Below are positions 20,064 through 32,766 of a stretch of DNA of 64,000 bases, piece after piece (the first letter of the stretch is position 1; every line of letters starts with the position of its first letter). A program made the translations under genes and the position numbers. The notes under the pieces are model-generated. The model was given only the letters and a program-made list of their open reading frames with translations. It was not told the DNA's origin and ran no database searches. Origin of the DNA: Termitomyces sp. T153 (Eukaryota > Basidiomycota > Agaricomycetes > Agaricales > Lyophyllaceae); assembly GCA_018296165.2 (NCBI GenBank), contig JACKQL020000062.1, forward strand, positions 1 to 64,000, written 5' to 3'.

Positions 20064-21197
20064 CTATCCTGTGTGTCCCGTCAAAAGTTCGAGATTCAGA
20101 ACTAAGGTGCCGTCCGACTGGATATTTACTACCCTAAGTCCACCGAACCTGACACGGTCACCTAAAGTGTCGACACGCCTGATTGGATCTCGTGTATCAG
20201 ACAGCCCTGGCCGGAGATGTGTGCGTCGGTATCTCGCGTCAAACACCATTGACTCCTCACGTCTATCATTTGACAGGGTTTGCAAGTCTTCAGCAGACAG
20301 CGGTGTCATAAAGTGTGAAATTATTCCCTGTAAGACATCTCCAACAGTCAAAGGCAGGTGGTCATTCTTTCGAGGAATCAGGAAATTAATAAATTTCCTT
20401 CCGACAAAACCCAATGGGTCATAGGAAAATTTACTATAATCGATTTGAATCTTTTTCACGTCGCCGCTGGGATAAGCCGCCTCTTGGTATAAAGTGATTT
20501 GCTCTCGATGTCTGTCAGGTAACGAACAATCTTTGTCCCATGTGATATAATGAAATGGATCGTCGAACAGAAGCCATCGAATGTTGGGGCCCTCCAATTC
20601 TGGACTACGTCTGTGTAGCGCAAGCATTGGGTGGAGTTCATGTTTATTTTCGGATTCACGAGGAAAAGGCGGAGGAAAAGGCGGAGGATTATTTTCGGAT
20701 TCACGAGGAAAAGGCGGAGGATAAGGCGGGGGATAACGTGCTCGACAAGGCGGCGGTGAATAAGACGGCGGACAATGACAATGGCATGCCGGAGGACAAT
20801 AACAATGATGTGCCTGTGGTTTTGGAAAGCAGTAACGAGGTAGTTTAGTGCGAGTAGGGGGGTTATACAAGTCAAACTTCTTCTGAAGATATGGGTACGC
20901 GGGCTCAATTTTGCACGGAACTACAGGAGTGGGCACATAGACAGGGGTGGGCACACAGACGGGGGTGGGCACACAGACGGGGATGGGAACACAGACGGGC
21001 ACAGGCGCTGGATAGTGATAGACCGGTACGGCTTTCCATCTTGCGTCGGGCGGATCGTACGTTGGATATCCTGGAAGTGAGAATTACTACCTGTAAAGTT
21101 GATCTAGTACAAGCCTACCTGTGCCCATCCATCTACGGACTGGGTGTGGTGCCTGTCTATAGGCTGGGCGTGCGCAGGGCAGTTTGCAGAAAGGCAT
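20064..21197 (-). CDS. DUF6699-like protein with Pro/Cys-rich repeat region
   Basis: Exons 21119-21197 and 20064-21070 join in frame to 361 residues. The N-terminal half is low complexity: short units of the type PVCVPTPVCVP, a Cys/His/Tyr-rich patch (AHHCYCPPACHCHCPP), and two copies of PPPFPRESEN. The C-terminal half is compact: LHPMLALHRR, WLLFDDPFHYITW, FINFLIPRK, PLTVGDVLQGI, LGDRVRFGGLRVV. It resembles the fungal DUF6699 family, common in agaricomycetes and of unknown function; assignment is from memory of the family's start (HPxL) and its end. A TATA-like box lies 43 bases upstream. The repeats are described separately. Confidence 0.75.
20644..20735 (-). repeat. Direct 45-bp coding duplication
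   Basis: Two nearly perfect copies with a 45-base period (first copy begins at 20644, second at 20689) encode the duplicated PPPFPRESEN block of the DUF6699-like protein. Because 45 is a multiple of three, the duplication keeps the frame. Each copy also contains a shorter GGCGGAGGA repeat. Confidence 0.85.
20927..21000 (-). repeat. Tandem 18-bp repeat, about four units
   Basis: Four imperfect 18-base units of the form GTGGGCACACAGACGGGG (plus-strand reading) encode successive PVCVPT hexapeptides in the DUF6699-like protein. The unit length keeps the reading frame, so copy number can vary among strains without breaking the gene. Confidence 0.85.
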
Positions 21198-21582
21198 AGG
21201 TTAAAGTGGAGCAATACATGGCTATCGGGCCTCGAGGACTTATATAGTTGTGCATTATAGCTGTAGCGACCTGTAGTCATTTCGACAAAAGGTATGAATA
21301 AAGGTATAGACAAAGGAGCGAGTTGTTGTCTTGTTGTCGGACCAAGTACAAGATCAATCGAAACAACAAGAATCGAGACGAACAATGAGCGCTTGAGCGC
21401 CCCTCCAAAGCGGGACGGAGTCAAGCTGTCCCAAAAAGGTTTTACTTATATGTATAACTCGAAGGCGATGATGGATAAAACGTGATGAGTATAATGGTCA
21501 CCATCATGCGCAGCAGCGCCGAGCAACGCCGAATATCTGTTGCTATTCACATCCTTGAGGGCTGATCCATAGCTAGCCTGCC
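21198..21582. other. Divergent promoter region
   Basis: This 385-base spacer separates the DUF6699-like gene (minus) from the nucleotide-sugar transporter gene (plus). No coding frame is credible. It contains one TATA-like box on the minus strand, listed separately; nothing else stood out. Confidence 0.5.
21240..21246 (-). promoter_or_regulatory. TATA-like box of the DUF6699-like gene
   Basis: The minus strand reads CTATATAAG here, 43 bases upstream of the ATG at 21197. Position and sequence fit a TATA box with a short 5' leader; this is inference from sequence only. Confidence 0.45.
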
Positions 21583-23008
21583 ATGGCCCAATATTCCAAC
21601 GTTCTCCACCACAAGACCTTGGACGACCACGACGAGGAAATGGGCGACTACTACGACCCGGCCCCCACCTGGGCAGGCATTCCTCTCAAGCATATTTCGT
21701 GCGTCGCCTTCGTTTTCGCGCTCTAGTTGTGTGGCCTGAGCAGTGCTCTAGCCTTGTGACGCTCGCCATTCAAAATTCTATGCTGACTCTCATCATGCAT
21801 TATTCGCGTGTATCCACCCCACCGTCTCGCACATACTCCGCCGCCACCGCGGTACTGATGAATGAGGTCTTCAAATGCCTTATATCTCTCGTCTTCGCAT
21901 ATTTGCATATTGAGCATCCTAATGAGGCGACCCTGGCAGCTGGACTGCCCTGGGCCACCAGAGTACGCCGTCTCCGAAAACTAGTCAACAGTATTTTCAG
22001 TCTAGACTGCTGGAAATTGTCTATTCCTGCTATCCTCTATGGTGCGTTCGTCCTTGTCTATGATTTACTCTCATTCACCATATACCAGTCATTCAAAATA
22101 ACCTGCAATATGTTGCAGCCTCCAATCTAGACGCGGCTACCTTCCAAGTAACCTATCAAATGAAAATTCTTACCACTGCAGGCTTCTCAGTACTGCTTCT
22201 ACGTCGCAAACTCTCCTCCAGCCAGTGGTTGGCCCTTCTTTTTCTTGCAATCGGTGTTGGCATTGTCCAGATCCAAGCTGGTGAAACTCGCACTGTCCTA
22301 GCCCCACTGGCTGAGGATGCCGATGTAGTTACCATGAACGCCTTAATTGGTTTTCTTGCCGTCGCTGCTGCGTGTTTTACATCTGGTCTGGCTGGTGTTT
22401 ACTTCGAGATGGTCCTCAAAAACTCTCAAGCCGACTTATGGGTGCGCAACGTCCAACTTTCCCTCTTCTCCCTCCTCCCAGCCCTCGCCCCCATCATCTT
22501 CTCAAACCATGGTGACCTCGAGGCCAGAGGCTGGTTCTCCGCGCTCTTTCGACACTTCGGTCTATGGGCGTGGGCGACCGTGGCGGTGCAGGTACTCGGT
22601 GGTCTTGTCACCGCGATGGTCATCAAGTATTCGGACAACATCCTTAAGGGGTTTGCAACGAGCCTCAGTATCGTACTATCCTTCCTTGCCTCTGTTGCCC
22701 TCTTCCAATTCAAGATGACGTTCACATTTGTCCTCGGTTCGGGCATTGTACTCGTCGCGACTTGGTTGTATAATCAGCCCGCCAACCGTGCAAGTCTTCT
22801 TGCACGCGATGCGTTCTTGTGGAGTGCGGCTAGGAACGAGAAACATCGGGAAGAGATAAGTGTTTATGCGCAGCGCCTTTTCACAGTTCATGCAATACGC
22901 ACCACCTCCACGAGCTCATCCACTTCTTCATTGAGCTCATTGCCATCTATTATCACGCCCCCGTTTGATTCCCATTCTTTGAATGAAAAAACGCCATATA
23001 TCCGGTAG
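21583..23008 (+). CDS. Nucleotide-sugar transporter (UDP-galactose/SLC35A type)
   Basis: Exons 21583-21698, 21752-22041 and 22089-23008 join in frame to 441 residues. It is a multi-span Golgi membrane carrier that exchanges a nucleotide sugar for UMP. Family marks are LAIQNSMLTLIMHYSR in the first membrane region, IQNNLQYVAASNLDAATFQV, the long VYFEMVLKNS segment and IKYSDNILKGFATS with LSFLASVALF near the end; the last two are signatures of the SLC35A group (UDP-galactose, UDP-GlcNAc and CMP-sialic acid carriers). UDP-galactose is the likeliest cargo in a fungus, but the sequence cannot settle this. The tail is hydrophilic and Ser-rich (TSTSSSTSSLSS). Confidence 0.9.
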
Positions 23009-23403
23009 CAGCACACGTATACATCCTCGGTGCAGGACTTGGAACATAAGATAATCCAATATTCATTATAATTGCTATCTATCATACCTACTTGGGCAGG
23101 ATACTTCTAATGCCTAAATATAACTCCAATGACCGAAGGATGGTCAAGTATATATCCTTCTATGTAAACTCGCGGACTCGGCTGAAGAGCCTTCATTCAA
23201 ATAATCGTTGACATCCTCTCAGGATACCATGTTTTGTATGTGAGGTTTCTTAGCTACGAGCTTGCCATATCCAAAAATCAGTAATGGCTATCTATGGTAA
23301 GTGTTGCACGAATGACCGTCTCTTCGACCAAGTTTGCATGTGACAAGACAATCAGTCGGATATGCAGATAAATCTACATGAATCTACAAGTATAGATCAC
23401 TCA
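23009..23403. other. Convergent 3' spacer
   Basis: This 395-base AT-rich stretch lies between the ends of the transporter and transhydrogenase genes. No coding frame, repeat or RNA gene was recognised in it. Confidence 0.5.
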
Positions 23404-26400
23404 TCAACCTAGTCCTTCAAATGGATCTCCATCCCACGCTTGATTGCTAATATTTTCATTAGTATATGTCTAGTCGACGGGAGAGCAGGCCACTGACCAT
23501 CGCACGTGTCCTTTGCATCTCCGAAAAGCATCCGTGTGCCAGGCATATAGAACATTGGATTAGGTACATCGGCTGGTAGAGAATGAAATGAAAATAATGA
23601 AAATGAGTACCAACCCGACGGAAGCTTCGGAAAGACTGACCATAACCGCTAGCTAGACCTCTCTTCATGACGATCACATGTTTGCTCTTCCAGGCATGGA
23701 GGACGGGCATGCCCTGAAAATACCAGCATGAGAACGCACCTTCTTGATAGTTAAATCAACACTTACGGCAATGGCAGAACCGGGCTCCAAAGCAATGGGA
23801 TTAACAGTGTCATTAGCACCGATGACAAGGGTCACATCAGTATCCTTAAAATCGTCATTGATCTCATCCATCTCCAGAACAACTGGAAGAGTTTTGGTCA
23901 ACGGAACTATTGAAGAGACAGGGAATCTCACTGTCATAGGGTACTGATGCTTCAGCCAGAAGCACATTACACTGACCCGGCATGCGACCTGCAACTGGAT
24001 GTATCGCAAACTAAAAGGGTGAGCTTCAAGGATTGTCGATGCAAATAAAAATGACAAGACTCGTACTCGAACATTCACGCCCTTTGCTCGGAGCATGGCT
24101 GCAATCTCTGAGATAGCATACTGAGCTTTAGCGACAGCCATGCCATATCCAACCACCTGTCGTCTGATTCAAAAAGAAGGACGATAAAACTTAATGATCC
24201 TACCCACTAAAATAACACTGTCTGCGTTCGCGAGTGCTTCGACTGTTTCGTCCACTGTTGTTTGTGTAATCGAGCCTTTGATTTCATGCGTTTCTGTTGA
24301 TGCTGTAGGCGTAATTCCTCCGAAAAGAACATTGGTCAGCGAGCGATTCATCGCGACACACTAAGTGATACCGAATGAGGTGTTGTGCCATCTGAAGCTG
24401 TATGTCCAAACGTACCATGATGTAAGAGAGAATCGAGCCGCTAACCCCAATCAAAGAACCAATTGTCGTCAATAGAGGATTATCCAACATGAAACCTAAG
24501 GAATCATTGATTACGTCGAAAGTGCAAAAGAACAATCTTACCCTCGGCAACGAGAGCAAAACCCCTGATCGAAATATCATGAGTATAATGAGTATGTGTT
24601 AGCTGATTGACGAGACTAACGAGTATGCATTGAGAACCGTAATCACCACAGCTTCGATGAGAACCGGTGAGTAAATATCAATGGACATCTGTAGATCGCT
24701 TACGCATATCAGCCCCTCCGATTGCTGCAGTAGTAGTGTATCCTTTAATAAAACTTAGGGCAGCACTCATTCCCAGGAAAGAGGCTGCAACGGCTGGAGT
24801 AGTGGGAGCCATAGACAAGAAGCCCGCCAACGTCACTGCATTAGCTCCTAGGAGGGAGCTATTGACAATATGTTTTCCTGGTAGGGCCAGCGGTTTGGCC
24901 GAAATTTTGGCAGCTAGTTTGAGATATGCAACAATGGATCCTGTAAATGTGATGCCACCTTGGAAGACAGAGAGAGTTGAATCGAGGAATTAGAACAGAA
25001 AAGAATAGTCCACACCAATGACCACTCCCAGGTAAGCAGTAATTGCATGCAGACTGCTCAAATGGGTGACATCCACCAGAACACTCCCGATGCTAGTTAA
25101 TACTGCTGACAAACCGACGATTGAATGCAACATAGCTACGGTCTGTGGTAATTCAGTCGCTGTTACTCGCCGGCCAATGATAGTACCGATGACGCCACCT
25201 ATACTTGCAACGCCAGCAAATTGTGCTACTACAGCCGGTGGGAAGCCAACAGCAGCCAATGATGCAAGTATACCGGAGGTGACACCTAAAACACCTAAAG
25301 CATTGCCTTGTCTAGCTGTTGTCTGAGAAGCAAGACCAGAAAGAGAGCCTGTGGGAAGATCAACCACACAATCACGACAAAGGAAAAGCATGTACCGATG
25401 CACAATATACTACTAGTCAGATATCCGGCTTGAACGAGACCATCCATGCCGGTACTCGCTGCAGCCAAAAAGCCTCCAGTGAAAACAATTCCTGGTATTC
25501 CGTAAAGCCAAGTATATTCCGGCGGATCAGTGGCTCCTGCAAGAAGTGAGGTAGAGCACAATACTAGAAGAAGACCGCTTACGTTTAAACATATCCAACA
25601 TACGCTTCGTAATTATAAAACCTCCAGCAACGTTGATGCTAGCCAAAAGAACGGCTAATGCACCTAGTGTTTGAGGTATCGTCCCAGGCAGATAGCTACC
25701 ACCCATGACGAACAGTCCACCTATGCCCACCATACCAGAGATTGCATTCGTCACAGACATAAGTGGCGAATGAAGAGCTGGAGTAACACCCCAAACAACC
25801 CTGAAAGACCGAGTTTCAGGAAAAAATTCACTTTGACATAAAACGCTCACCTGTATCCAATTAAACCGGCGAGGCCAAAAGTGAAGAAACTGTCCATGAA
25901 AGCTGTCCCTGTTGCTTTTCCCAATGCCACTACTCCGCTCATCCCTGTAGTGACTACAGCAACCTCTCGAGAGGCCTTCTGCCATGGTGTGATCGCGACA
26001 ACAGCTGCCTCCGCTTTCACAGGCGTGGGAGGCGGCGTGGCAGGGGCAGGCATTACACGAGGCATAGGGGAAAGTATTTCGCCTTCATGAACAACAACGG
26101 AACCTCGAGTAACCTCGTCATCCAGATCGATTTTGAAGGATCCGTTGTCACCAATTGAAAGAAGAAATTTGGTTATATTATTTGAGTAGAGAGTGGACGA
26201 TTGAGTTGGGAGTCTCGAGGGCAAATCGGTGTATCCTGTAACGAAGTCAGTAAATGGATATTAGAATTGTGGATAGCTTTCACCGATTACGGTCACGCCT
26301 CGATGAGTGTGAAGTTCTCCTGGGCGAGTTGCCTCACAGTTACCACCCGCTTCTGCAGCCATATCGACGATCACAGAACCATGCTTCATTGCAGAAACCA

Positions 26401-27686
26401 TTTCGTTGGTGATCAACTTTGGAGCTGGCTTACCAGGTATTAATGCCTGTAGAATTTAGATCAGCGTCCTTGGAGTAGCAACAAGTTTCACGGAAAAACT
26501 AACCGTGGTAATCACGATGTCCACGTCCTTGCACTGCTCCAAAAAAAGCGCCATTTCCGCCGCAATGAACTCCTTTGACATGACTTTGGCATATCCACCA
26601 CCCCCGCCCCCTTCTTCTTGGATCGTTACTTCAAGAAATTCCGCACCAAGCGACTGAACTTGTTCGCGGGCAGCAGATCGAGTATCAAATGCTCGGACAA
26701 TCGCCCCTAACCTCTTTGCCTGCGTCGGGCATCATCAAAGACGTGTTCAAGAGATAACAAGTCAAACCGCGCACCGTTGCGATGGCACTCAAACCTGCGA
26801 CACCAGCTCCGATCACGAGCACTTTTCCTGGGGGAATCTATTTATCGCGTCAGGCGTTTTTCTAGCTATCAAGGCATGACGACATTACTTTTCTGAGGTG
26901 TAATCAGTATCCAAGGCCCCAAGAATTTCAAACTAGATACGCACCCAGCGGCCGTCGCCTGGCCAGTCAGAAATCTTCCAAAATGATTGGATGCCTCTAA
27001 TACTGCTTTATATCCAGCGATGTTCGCCATTGAACTACAAAAATCGCTGTTTAACTCCGTTACTCGATAATATTTTTAGCCCTGATGATACCTTAATGCA
27101 TCAAAAACCTGAGCTCGGGAAATGCGGGGTATCATATCCATCTATTCAAATACTCAAATTAGTTGATAAAAGAGACAAGGCACCGGTCGACATACAGCAA
27201 ATACATTGGTCTTGCGCGAGGCAAGAGATTCTACAATCATCTTGTTTTGCGTAGGGTACATAAAGGAAATAATGGTACTGCCTTCCTTGACGTGGCTCGA
27301 CTCTTGTTCAAATAGAGGTGGTCGAACTTTCAACATGATATCCGATGATGCAAAGACCTCTTCTCGGGAAGCAAGAGTCGCTCCAACTTTGGCGTATTGT
27401 TCGTCAAGGAATTGCGCCTCCACACCAGCATGGCGTTCTATCAAAACTCTCGAAAACCCTTTTTTAAGGAGAAGTGCCGCGTTTTGCGGGGTGAGAGCTA
27501 CGCGTTTCTCTCCAGGGAAGACTTCTTTGGGAACACCGACGGTCAAAGAAGGGTAAGGTACGCCTGTGGGGTCTGTCCTCGAGGAAGTGCCTTGGTATAG
27601 TTTAGTGGATGAATGAAGAGAGCGGCATCCTTTGTTCGAATAACGTCGATGATGCAAATAGTATTAGCGACCAGCATACGCTTCAT
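23404..27686 (-). CDS. NNT: Mitochondrial NAD(P)+ transhydrogenase (proton-pumping)
   Basis: Inner-membrane enzyme passing hydride from NADH to NADP+ using the proton gradient, so supplying mitochondrial NADPH. The protein is a single fused chain in the order alpha then beta, as in animals. The proposed start at 27686 (MK, then a 50-nt intron, then [13 protein letters not shown]) gives a basic presequence. The NAD-binding part follows ([35 protein letters not shown]), then membrane segments ([40 protein letters not shown]) and the NADP-binding domain ([57 protein letters not shown]). The last exon ends [10 protein letters not shown]. About fifteen exons; not every edge was resolved. No broken domain was seen. 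Confidence 0.93.
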
Positions 27687-29608
27687 CAGTTATCAATATG
27701 ACTGACCATGCGATTTAAGTAGTTGTGGACGGAGAATGTTACACACTCGGCTGGTAACCAGCATGCACGAGAGCATTTTGCACTCAGAATGGATGAGATT
27801 GCTGAGGCAAAGCCAGCCTACAACTTGTCTGACTGGTTACGAGCAGAACAAAGTTGAGGAGTTGACTTTTTGCTTGGATATTATTTAATTATGATATAAG
27901 AAACTGAAATTCCACGGCCCGAGTAGGCCACGTGGTAATACTGTCGACAGACTAAATATGAAACATGACCCAGATATGAAACGGCAGAGGTAACGGGTTT
28001 CTAATTATTGCATCCTTGGTTGGATTCCCCTGGTAAATATTTGTGTACTGACACACCTATGCTCTATCGAGCCCCCAGCTTAACTTTTATGTATGTGAGG
28101 CTCAGGAAGGAGAGCAAAAGTCAGAGTCATGAGGATGGTGGAAATTTATTATTTCATCCCATTCCATCTTTGAACTGTCACAGCAATTCATGTCCAATTT
28201 CTTGGAAAAGACATGCATGTAGAAGGACATAACATTACATGGATCTATCATAATTTGGGCATAGAATATGCATCGGAGTGGAAGACGCAAGCTTCGAACG
28301 AACTTGCGTGGACAAGTATTCAAACTCAGCTCGGCATCCCTAAACTCTTCGCAAACCGACGCGGAGTCCTAGAGTTTGGCAGGGTCACACGCCCTGTCAC
28401 GCTTCATCTCAAAAATGACCCTCTCGATTGGGTATGGTTGCCTCAATGATCGTGAAAAAGTAGTTATCCTTACGCCCTTTCAGTCCTATTATCATTGAAT
28501 TATCCTAACCCCTTTAATCCTATGATTATTAAATGCCTCTTCACATATTTGATATGTCCACCAGCCGTCGTCCCGGTCAATTAATTCATCTATGCTGATC
28601 GAATCATGATGATCAGTCGCATGAAGCATTTTTTCAGTCGAAAGCAGTTGCAACCAACACACAAATTTGTGCTATCTCTATGCAGAGGTTTGATAGCCCC
28701 TAGATTGTCATACTCTCTTGAATCAAACAAAAGACATTCACTTCTTGTGGCATTCCACCTCTTGTTATGCCTCGGAAAATTATATTTGAGACACTATGTA
28801 TAAATAAAAGGTTTTGGCATAGTCAAATTTTGCACATTCTCATGGAGCCAATTCATCGAGCTCTCGGTCAGAAAACCCACCCTGATTTCACACTTTTGGA
28901 TCTTCTATGCTTCACCAACTTCTCTGCAAGATAAACATAAAGGATTTGCACTCGGCCAATTTTTGTTGGAACTCGAAATTGCCCAAAACCCTGTTGCAAA
29001 TACTCTAACCTTGTCTGAACCCTGTAGATTTCCTGGTGTCAGCAGTGATAGCATTCTCTGCACATTCTTGATGCGTCATTTTATATTGGCGCGATGACAT
29101 AATCACTGTTTACTTGGCATGCTCCGCTACGAAAAATGAATTTGAACATAAAAAAGCGCTTGAGTTACACTGCGAAGTCCGTATCCTTGGACATGTCTAT
29201 ACACTTTATCTGCAATATTGATATCCAAGTCGAGATCGGAAGACATGCAATTGCGGTGAAGACTTGGACTCTCACTACGCAGTACTAATTGGTACAACGT
29301 CGGAATCCGACTTTTCTACCCGTTAAGTTATAAGCTCCGGCCTGTTACGGCAGAAACCGATTTATGTAGATAACTTTACCTTCCTTCCGACATCAAAAAC
29401 CCTGGGTTCGGCTTGGGATCAGTCTCAAATAGTTATATTATGATTGCAGAAAGGCAGCGATGGATGAGGGCGATAGTCAATGCCCAAGGCCATAGGAAAT
29501 GCACAACATGATACGAAATCCTTGCGACGGCCATGAATCAATGGTGCCGAAAGAGAAATAGATTCCTGAACCATACCCAAACGTTCTCCAAAGAGCCATG
29601 ACCCAACC
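27687..29608. other. Gene-poor 1.9-kb spacer
   Basis: No supportable gene lies here. Short frames occur but are AT-rich, lack splice partners and resemble no family. The left part carries a diverged copy of the inverted-repeat element described at 27941-28460. The remainder (about 28460-29608) shows nothing recognisable; the last 200 bases are probably the 3' end of the aldolase gene. Confidence 0.55.
27941..28460 (+). mobile_element. Diverged copy of a MITE-like element (3' end lost)
   Basis: This stretch aligns by eye with the element at 46045-46711 in the same orientation. Shared landmarks are CTGTCG at the left end, GACCCAGATATGAAACGGC at about 27967, TGTGAGGCTCAGG at about 28094, GCAAGCTTCGAACGA at about 28288, ATTCAAACTCAGCTCGGCATC at about 28318 and GACGCGGAGTCCTAGAG at about 28359. 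A TA dinucleotide precedes the left end. Similarity fades after about 28460 and no matching right terminal repeat is found, so this copy looks truncated or too diverged. No transposase is encoded; a 78-codon frame inside it is probably chance. Confidence 0.7.
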
Positions 29609-30872
29609 CTATACAGTCTTTCCGCTAAGTTCGCGCTCAATCCTGACTAATTCTTGGGTGTGCGGATGCGTCCAGATGGCTTCGGCAGCGGCATTTTCTA
29701 TGGGTGGAAGAGGCTTGCGAGGGACGCCGCCATACCCATATAACTTGTCCAAAAGAAACTTCGTACCGGAAATAGATGTTTTCGCTATGGCATAGTCGGC
29801 ACGTGCCGCAACACCCTGCAAACGCTGAGCCTCCGGGAGGAAGGTCAGATCCTTTCGAGCTGCCTCTGAAAGCTGATAAACCTTGACAATCGTGTACTAG
29901 AGCAGAAGAGAGAATAATCAAGCCGAAATGAAGGGGAAAGACATTTAAGGACTCACAGGTGCAAGGTTGGCGAGACCCGTGATAGCTCCATGACCATTAA
30001 CAAATATGGAGGGAACTAGAAAGTCGGCATACCCTCCAAGGACAAGGAAATTCAACTGGGGGTTCTTGCGCGGGTAGGTCGAGGCCCATGTAGAGTTTGC
30101 AACGGTTTCGGCAATTCTTGTAAGCTTTGCGACGTTACCACAGCTGAAGTATCATCAACGGGGCACGAGGAAATCATCAAAAGCTGCTGATAACATACGT
30201 GAGCTTGACGCCGACGATGTTAGGACATTCGGTTGCAAGTTCAACGATCAAGTCCGAATCTAGGTCAATTCCACCACTGGCTCCTGGGTCTAGCATGATT
30301 TGAGTGGATGGAAGAAAACTTGGGAAGCGAACGACCCACAATTATAGATTATGACTGGGATCGGACACTTCTCAGAGATTTCTACGAAAAAAGTCTTGAG
30401 TGCTGCCCGAGTCAACGCCCCTGCGAAGTAACCGCTTGCAATGACGATGGCATAATCAGCACCAGCTGCAGCTGCCTCATTGCCTAGTTCTATCGTTTCC
30501 CTGGTGCTCCCTGCTCCAGTACCAACAATGATAGGAACATCGCTAAGTCCTGCGTTGTCCAGCGCCTTTCGTCCCGCATGGATCAACTTGACACGCTCTG
30601 TATGCGATAGATGAATAGCCTCCCCCATGGAACCGGCGATTAGAGGAGCAACGCCAGCAGCTGCGACACGAACAACATGACTTTCGAAAGTAGAAAAATC
30701 TTTGGTTGGTTATTGAGATATAAGTTCGTATAGATGTGCTTAGGGAAGTGAGGGAAATCTGCCTACCTAGGTCCTCGGACAATGGCAGGAAAAAGGATGG
30801 AATTGGGGCATAAATACCGGGCTTGAGAGGGCGATAGACGGAAGTGGTGCCGTTGATTCCGTTCGTAGCCAT
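29609..30872 (-). CDS. DapA-family lyase (4-hydroxy-2-oxoglutarate aldolase-like)
   Basis: About five exons on the minus strand give a TIM-barrel enzyme of about 320 residues starting MATNGINGTTS. Class I aldolase marks of the dihydrodipicolinate synthase family are present: IAGSMGEAIHLS (the GSxGE motif), VGTGAGSTRETIEL, IIYNCP (catalytic Tyr) and NIVGVKLT (Schiff-base Lys). Fungi make lysine through aminoadipate, so DapA-type lysine synthesis is not expected. The fungal members are usually linked to 2-keto-3-deoxy sugar acid or 4-hydroxy-2-oxoglutarate cleavage. Substrate cannot be read from the sequence. No mitochondrial presequence is obvious. Confidence 0.88.
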
Positions 30873-31607
30873 TACTCTAGCAAGGGTGTGTCAACGGGGT
30901 CTGACATCCTGTTTCTGCCCAACTCAGGTATAAATGGTGCAAAAAGAGGGGTTAGATGTTCGTCGGTCCCCAACGGCCCGAGCCCCCCGCGCGCATCGTA
31001 TCCGGACCGTCGCCGGTCTCCATGCCTTTCCTCTACTGGGCACATTTTCACCCACCATATGCCTGGAAGCTCTCGAATTTCCATTCAATTGAGTCGGAAA
31101 TAACCCCATGTCAAAGACTTGAACTTTGTTCGCATTTTAGTTCTACAGACTTTCAAAGCATTCGTTTCCAGCCACAACGAGTACTGGTTAGAATTGGTGA
31201 TGGTGATGATCTGTATCACCTGCTGAGAACGTATCTTTGTAGGAAAAAACTCGTGCTGTATCACGCGTTGAAGTTGAGATAGCACTCTAATCGTACGCAT
31301 GAGAGTTCGTGTGGACCCAGGCATCCAAAATCTTGTTCAACATTGACATCATGGCAAGTGGTGATTGTTCAAAATGGGTCATCCGAGGGGCTGTCTGGAT
31401 CAACAATAGAACGAAATAAATGGTTAGGTACTGGAACGTCGAAGCTTGATAATGCTTAAGGCCTAAGGCCTTCCAGTGACACGTTCCGTCTACTGCCTTG
31501 ATCATGCAAATACGACATGGCTGAACATGAACGATCTCGGTGCTGAACAATGTGGACAATTGCCCTTTGAGTCGCTTCGCGATGTTGAGATACAAGCAAT
31601 GTTGCCA
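30873..31607. other. 735-base spacer without a supported gene
   Basis: This stretch lies between the aldolase start and the Pus4 stop, both on the minus strand. It has open frames up to about 108 codons on either strand, but none has a known motif or consistent splice partner. It should contain the aldolase promoter and the Pus4 3' end. No repeat or tRNA was recognised. Confidence 0.45.
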
Positions 31608-32766
31608 TTAAGTATTTATGACGTCAAGCCTTTTGATGACCTCTCTTTCCCATTCTGTCCAGCCGTCTTCGTCGATGTCACCTGGTTCAGTAGAGGCCCG
31701 CTGGAATATATCCCATGGCACACAATCTAATTCCCCTTCCTCCCTTGGCTCTAAGGCAAAACGGCCTTGGCGGGAACGCGTCAGCGTAACAACATGACCG
31801 GCAGATCCCAACGAATGTGCCAGGTCGTGCACTATAGATCGAACATATGTTCCTCCGGAAACTTTCATCTTCAAGATAAATGCAGTAGGGATTTGGGCTA
31901 CCACGGCCGGATCGAGATCATCGTTAACAGGTACATCACTCTCTGCCCCTTTCAACGCAATCTCCATTGCTTTTTTCTCTTCTTTGGAGAACACCTTTTC
32001 GGGCCAACGATATGGATGATCGGTACCCAACCACTCAATAAGTTCAAGGGAGTGCACAATCACTTTGCGGGGTTCAATCGGTCGCGGAAGTGGAATCCCC
32101 TTCCGAGCATATTCGTAGAGAGGTCGTCCATCCATTTTCAAAGCCGAGAAGCTGTTCATTAAGGTGGGTAAGGAAGGACCTTGGCGATACGGAGGTCACG
32201 AACATCGGAGGAGTCTGTTGAATCTCTCCACAAAATTGGACAAGGTTCGATTCCACTTTTTCACGCGTCACATGCTGCCATGGCGCAGTTCGAACGCGAG
32301 CGCCTTCGCTATCGTATGTATCGGTTTCACAACCGAGTAGGCAAGTTGTACGGTATTCCTGAGTTTCAAGAAATAAGCTATTTGAATTCCACCTTAAAGG
32401 CATGACTTACTTTGGTGCAGTCCAAGAAATCGGACAATTTTTTTGTCGCTTTCCCAACGCCCACCACTGATCCAACAAATGGTCCTTACGAAACCAAGTA
32501 CAAACTAAAAAGTCTTCCTCACCTAAAACCCCGTCTGCTAATGGATCAAGAGTTCCCCCTTGCCCAATTTTGACACCTCCTCGAGCGTGTTTACGCGGTG
32601 GCTTTTGCCCTTTTGACTTCTCCAACTTATTGGCTTCGACGAAAAGGCGTGATTGAGAAACGAGAGTCTTGACATCATTGATGACAGACATGCTCGTTGG
32701 GCCAGACGGTTTGGCAAGTCCAAAGAGACCAGATATTGGAAGTGAAGGGAAAGAGATTTTGGGCAT
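31608..32766 (-). CDS. PUS4: tRNA pseudouridine-55 synthase Pus4 (TruB family)
   Basis: Makes pseudouridine 55 in the T-loop of tRNAs. Four exons join in frame; the first gives FGLAKPSGPTSMSVINDVK and the catalytic motif GGTLDPLADGVL with the essential Asp. Next come GVGKATKKLSDFLDC, then YRTTCLLGCETDTYDSEG, and after an intron [21 protein letters not shown]. The end holds LKMKVSGGTYVRSIVHDLAHSLG, the TruB substrate-binding region. Length (about 350 residues) is normal for fungal Pus4. The start at 32766 is well placed, with no earlier in-frame ATG nearby. Active in nucleus and mitochondria in yeast; no clear presequence is seen here. Confidence 0.94.

Noticed and set aside
28213..28449. 78-codon open frame on the plus strand
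   Set aside because: It lies inside the diverged MITE-like copy, has no known motif, and I could not follow an equivalent open frame in the other copy; chance is more likely than a gene.
29609..30872. Assignment as a lysine-pathway dihydrodipicolinate synthase
   Set aside because: Fungi use the aminoadipate route for lysine; family motifs fit the wider DapA fold, so a 4-hydroxy-2-oxoglutarate or sugar-acid aldolase is more likely.
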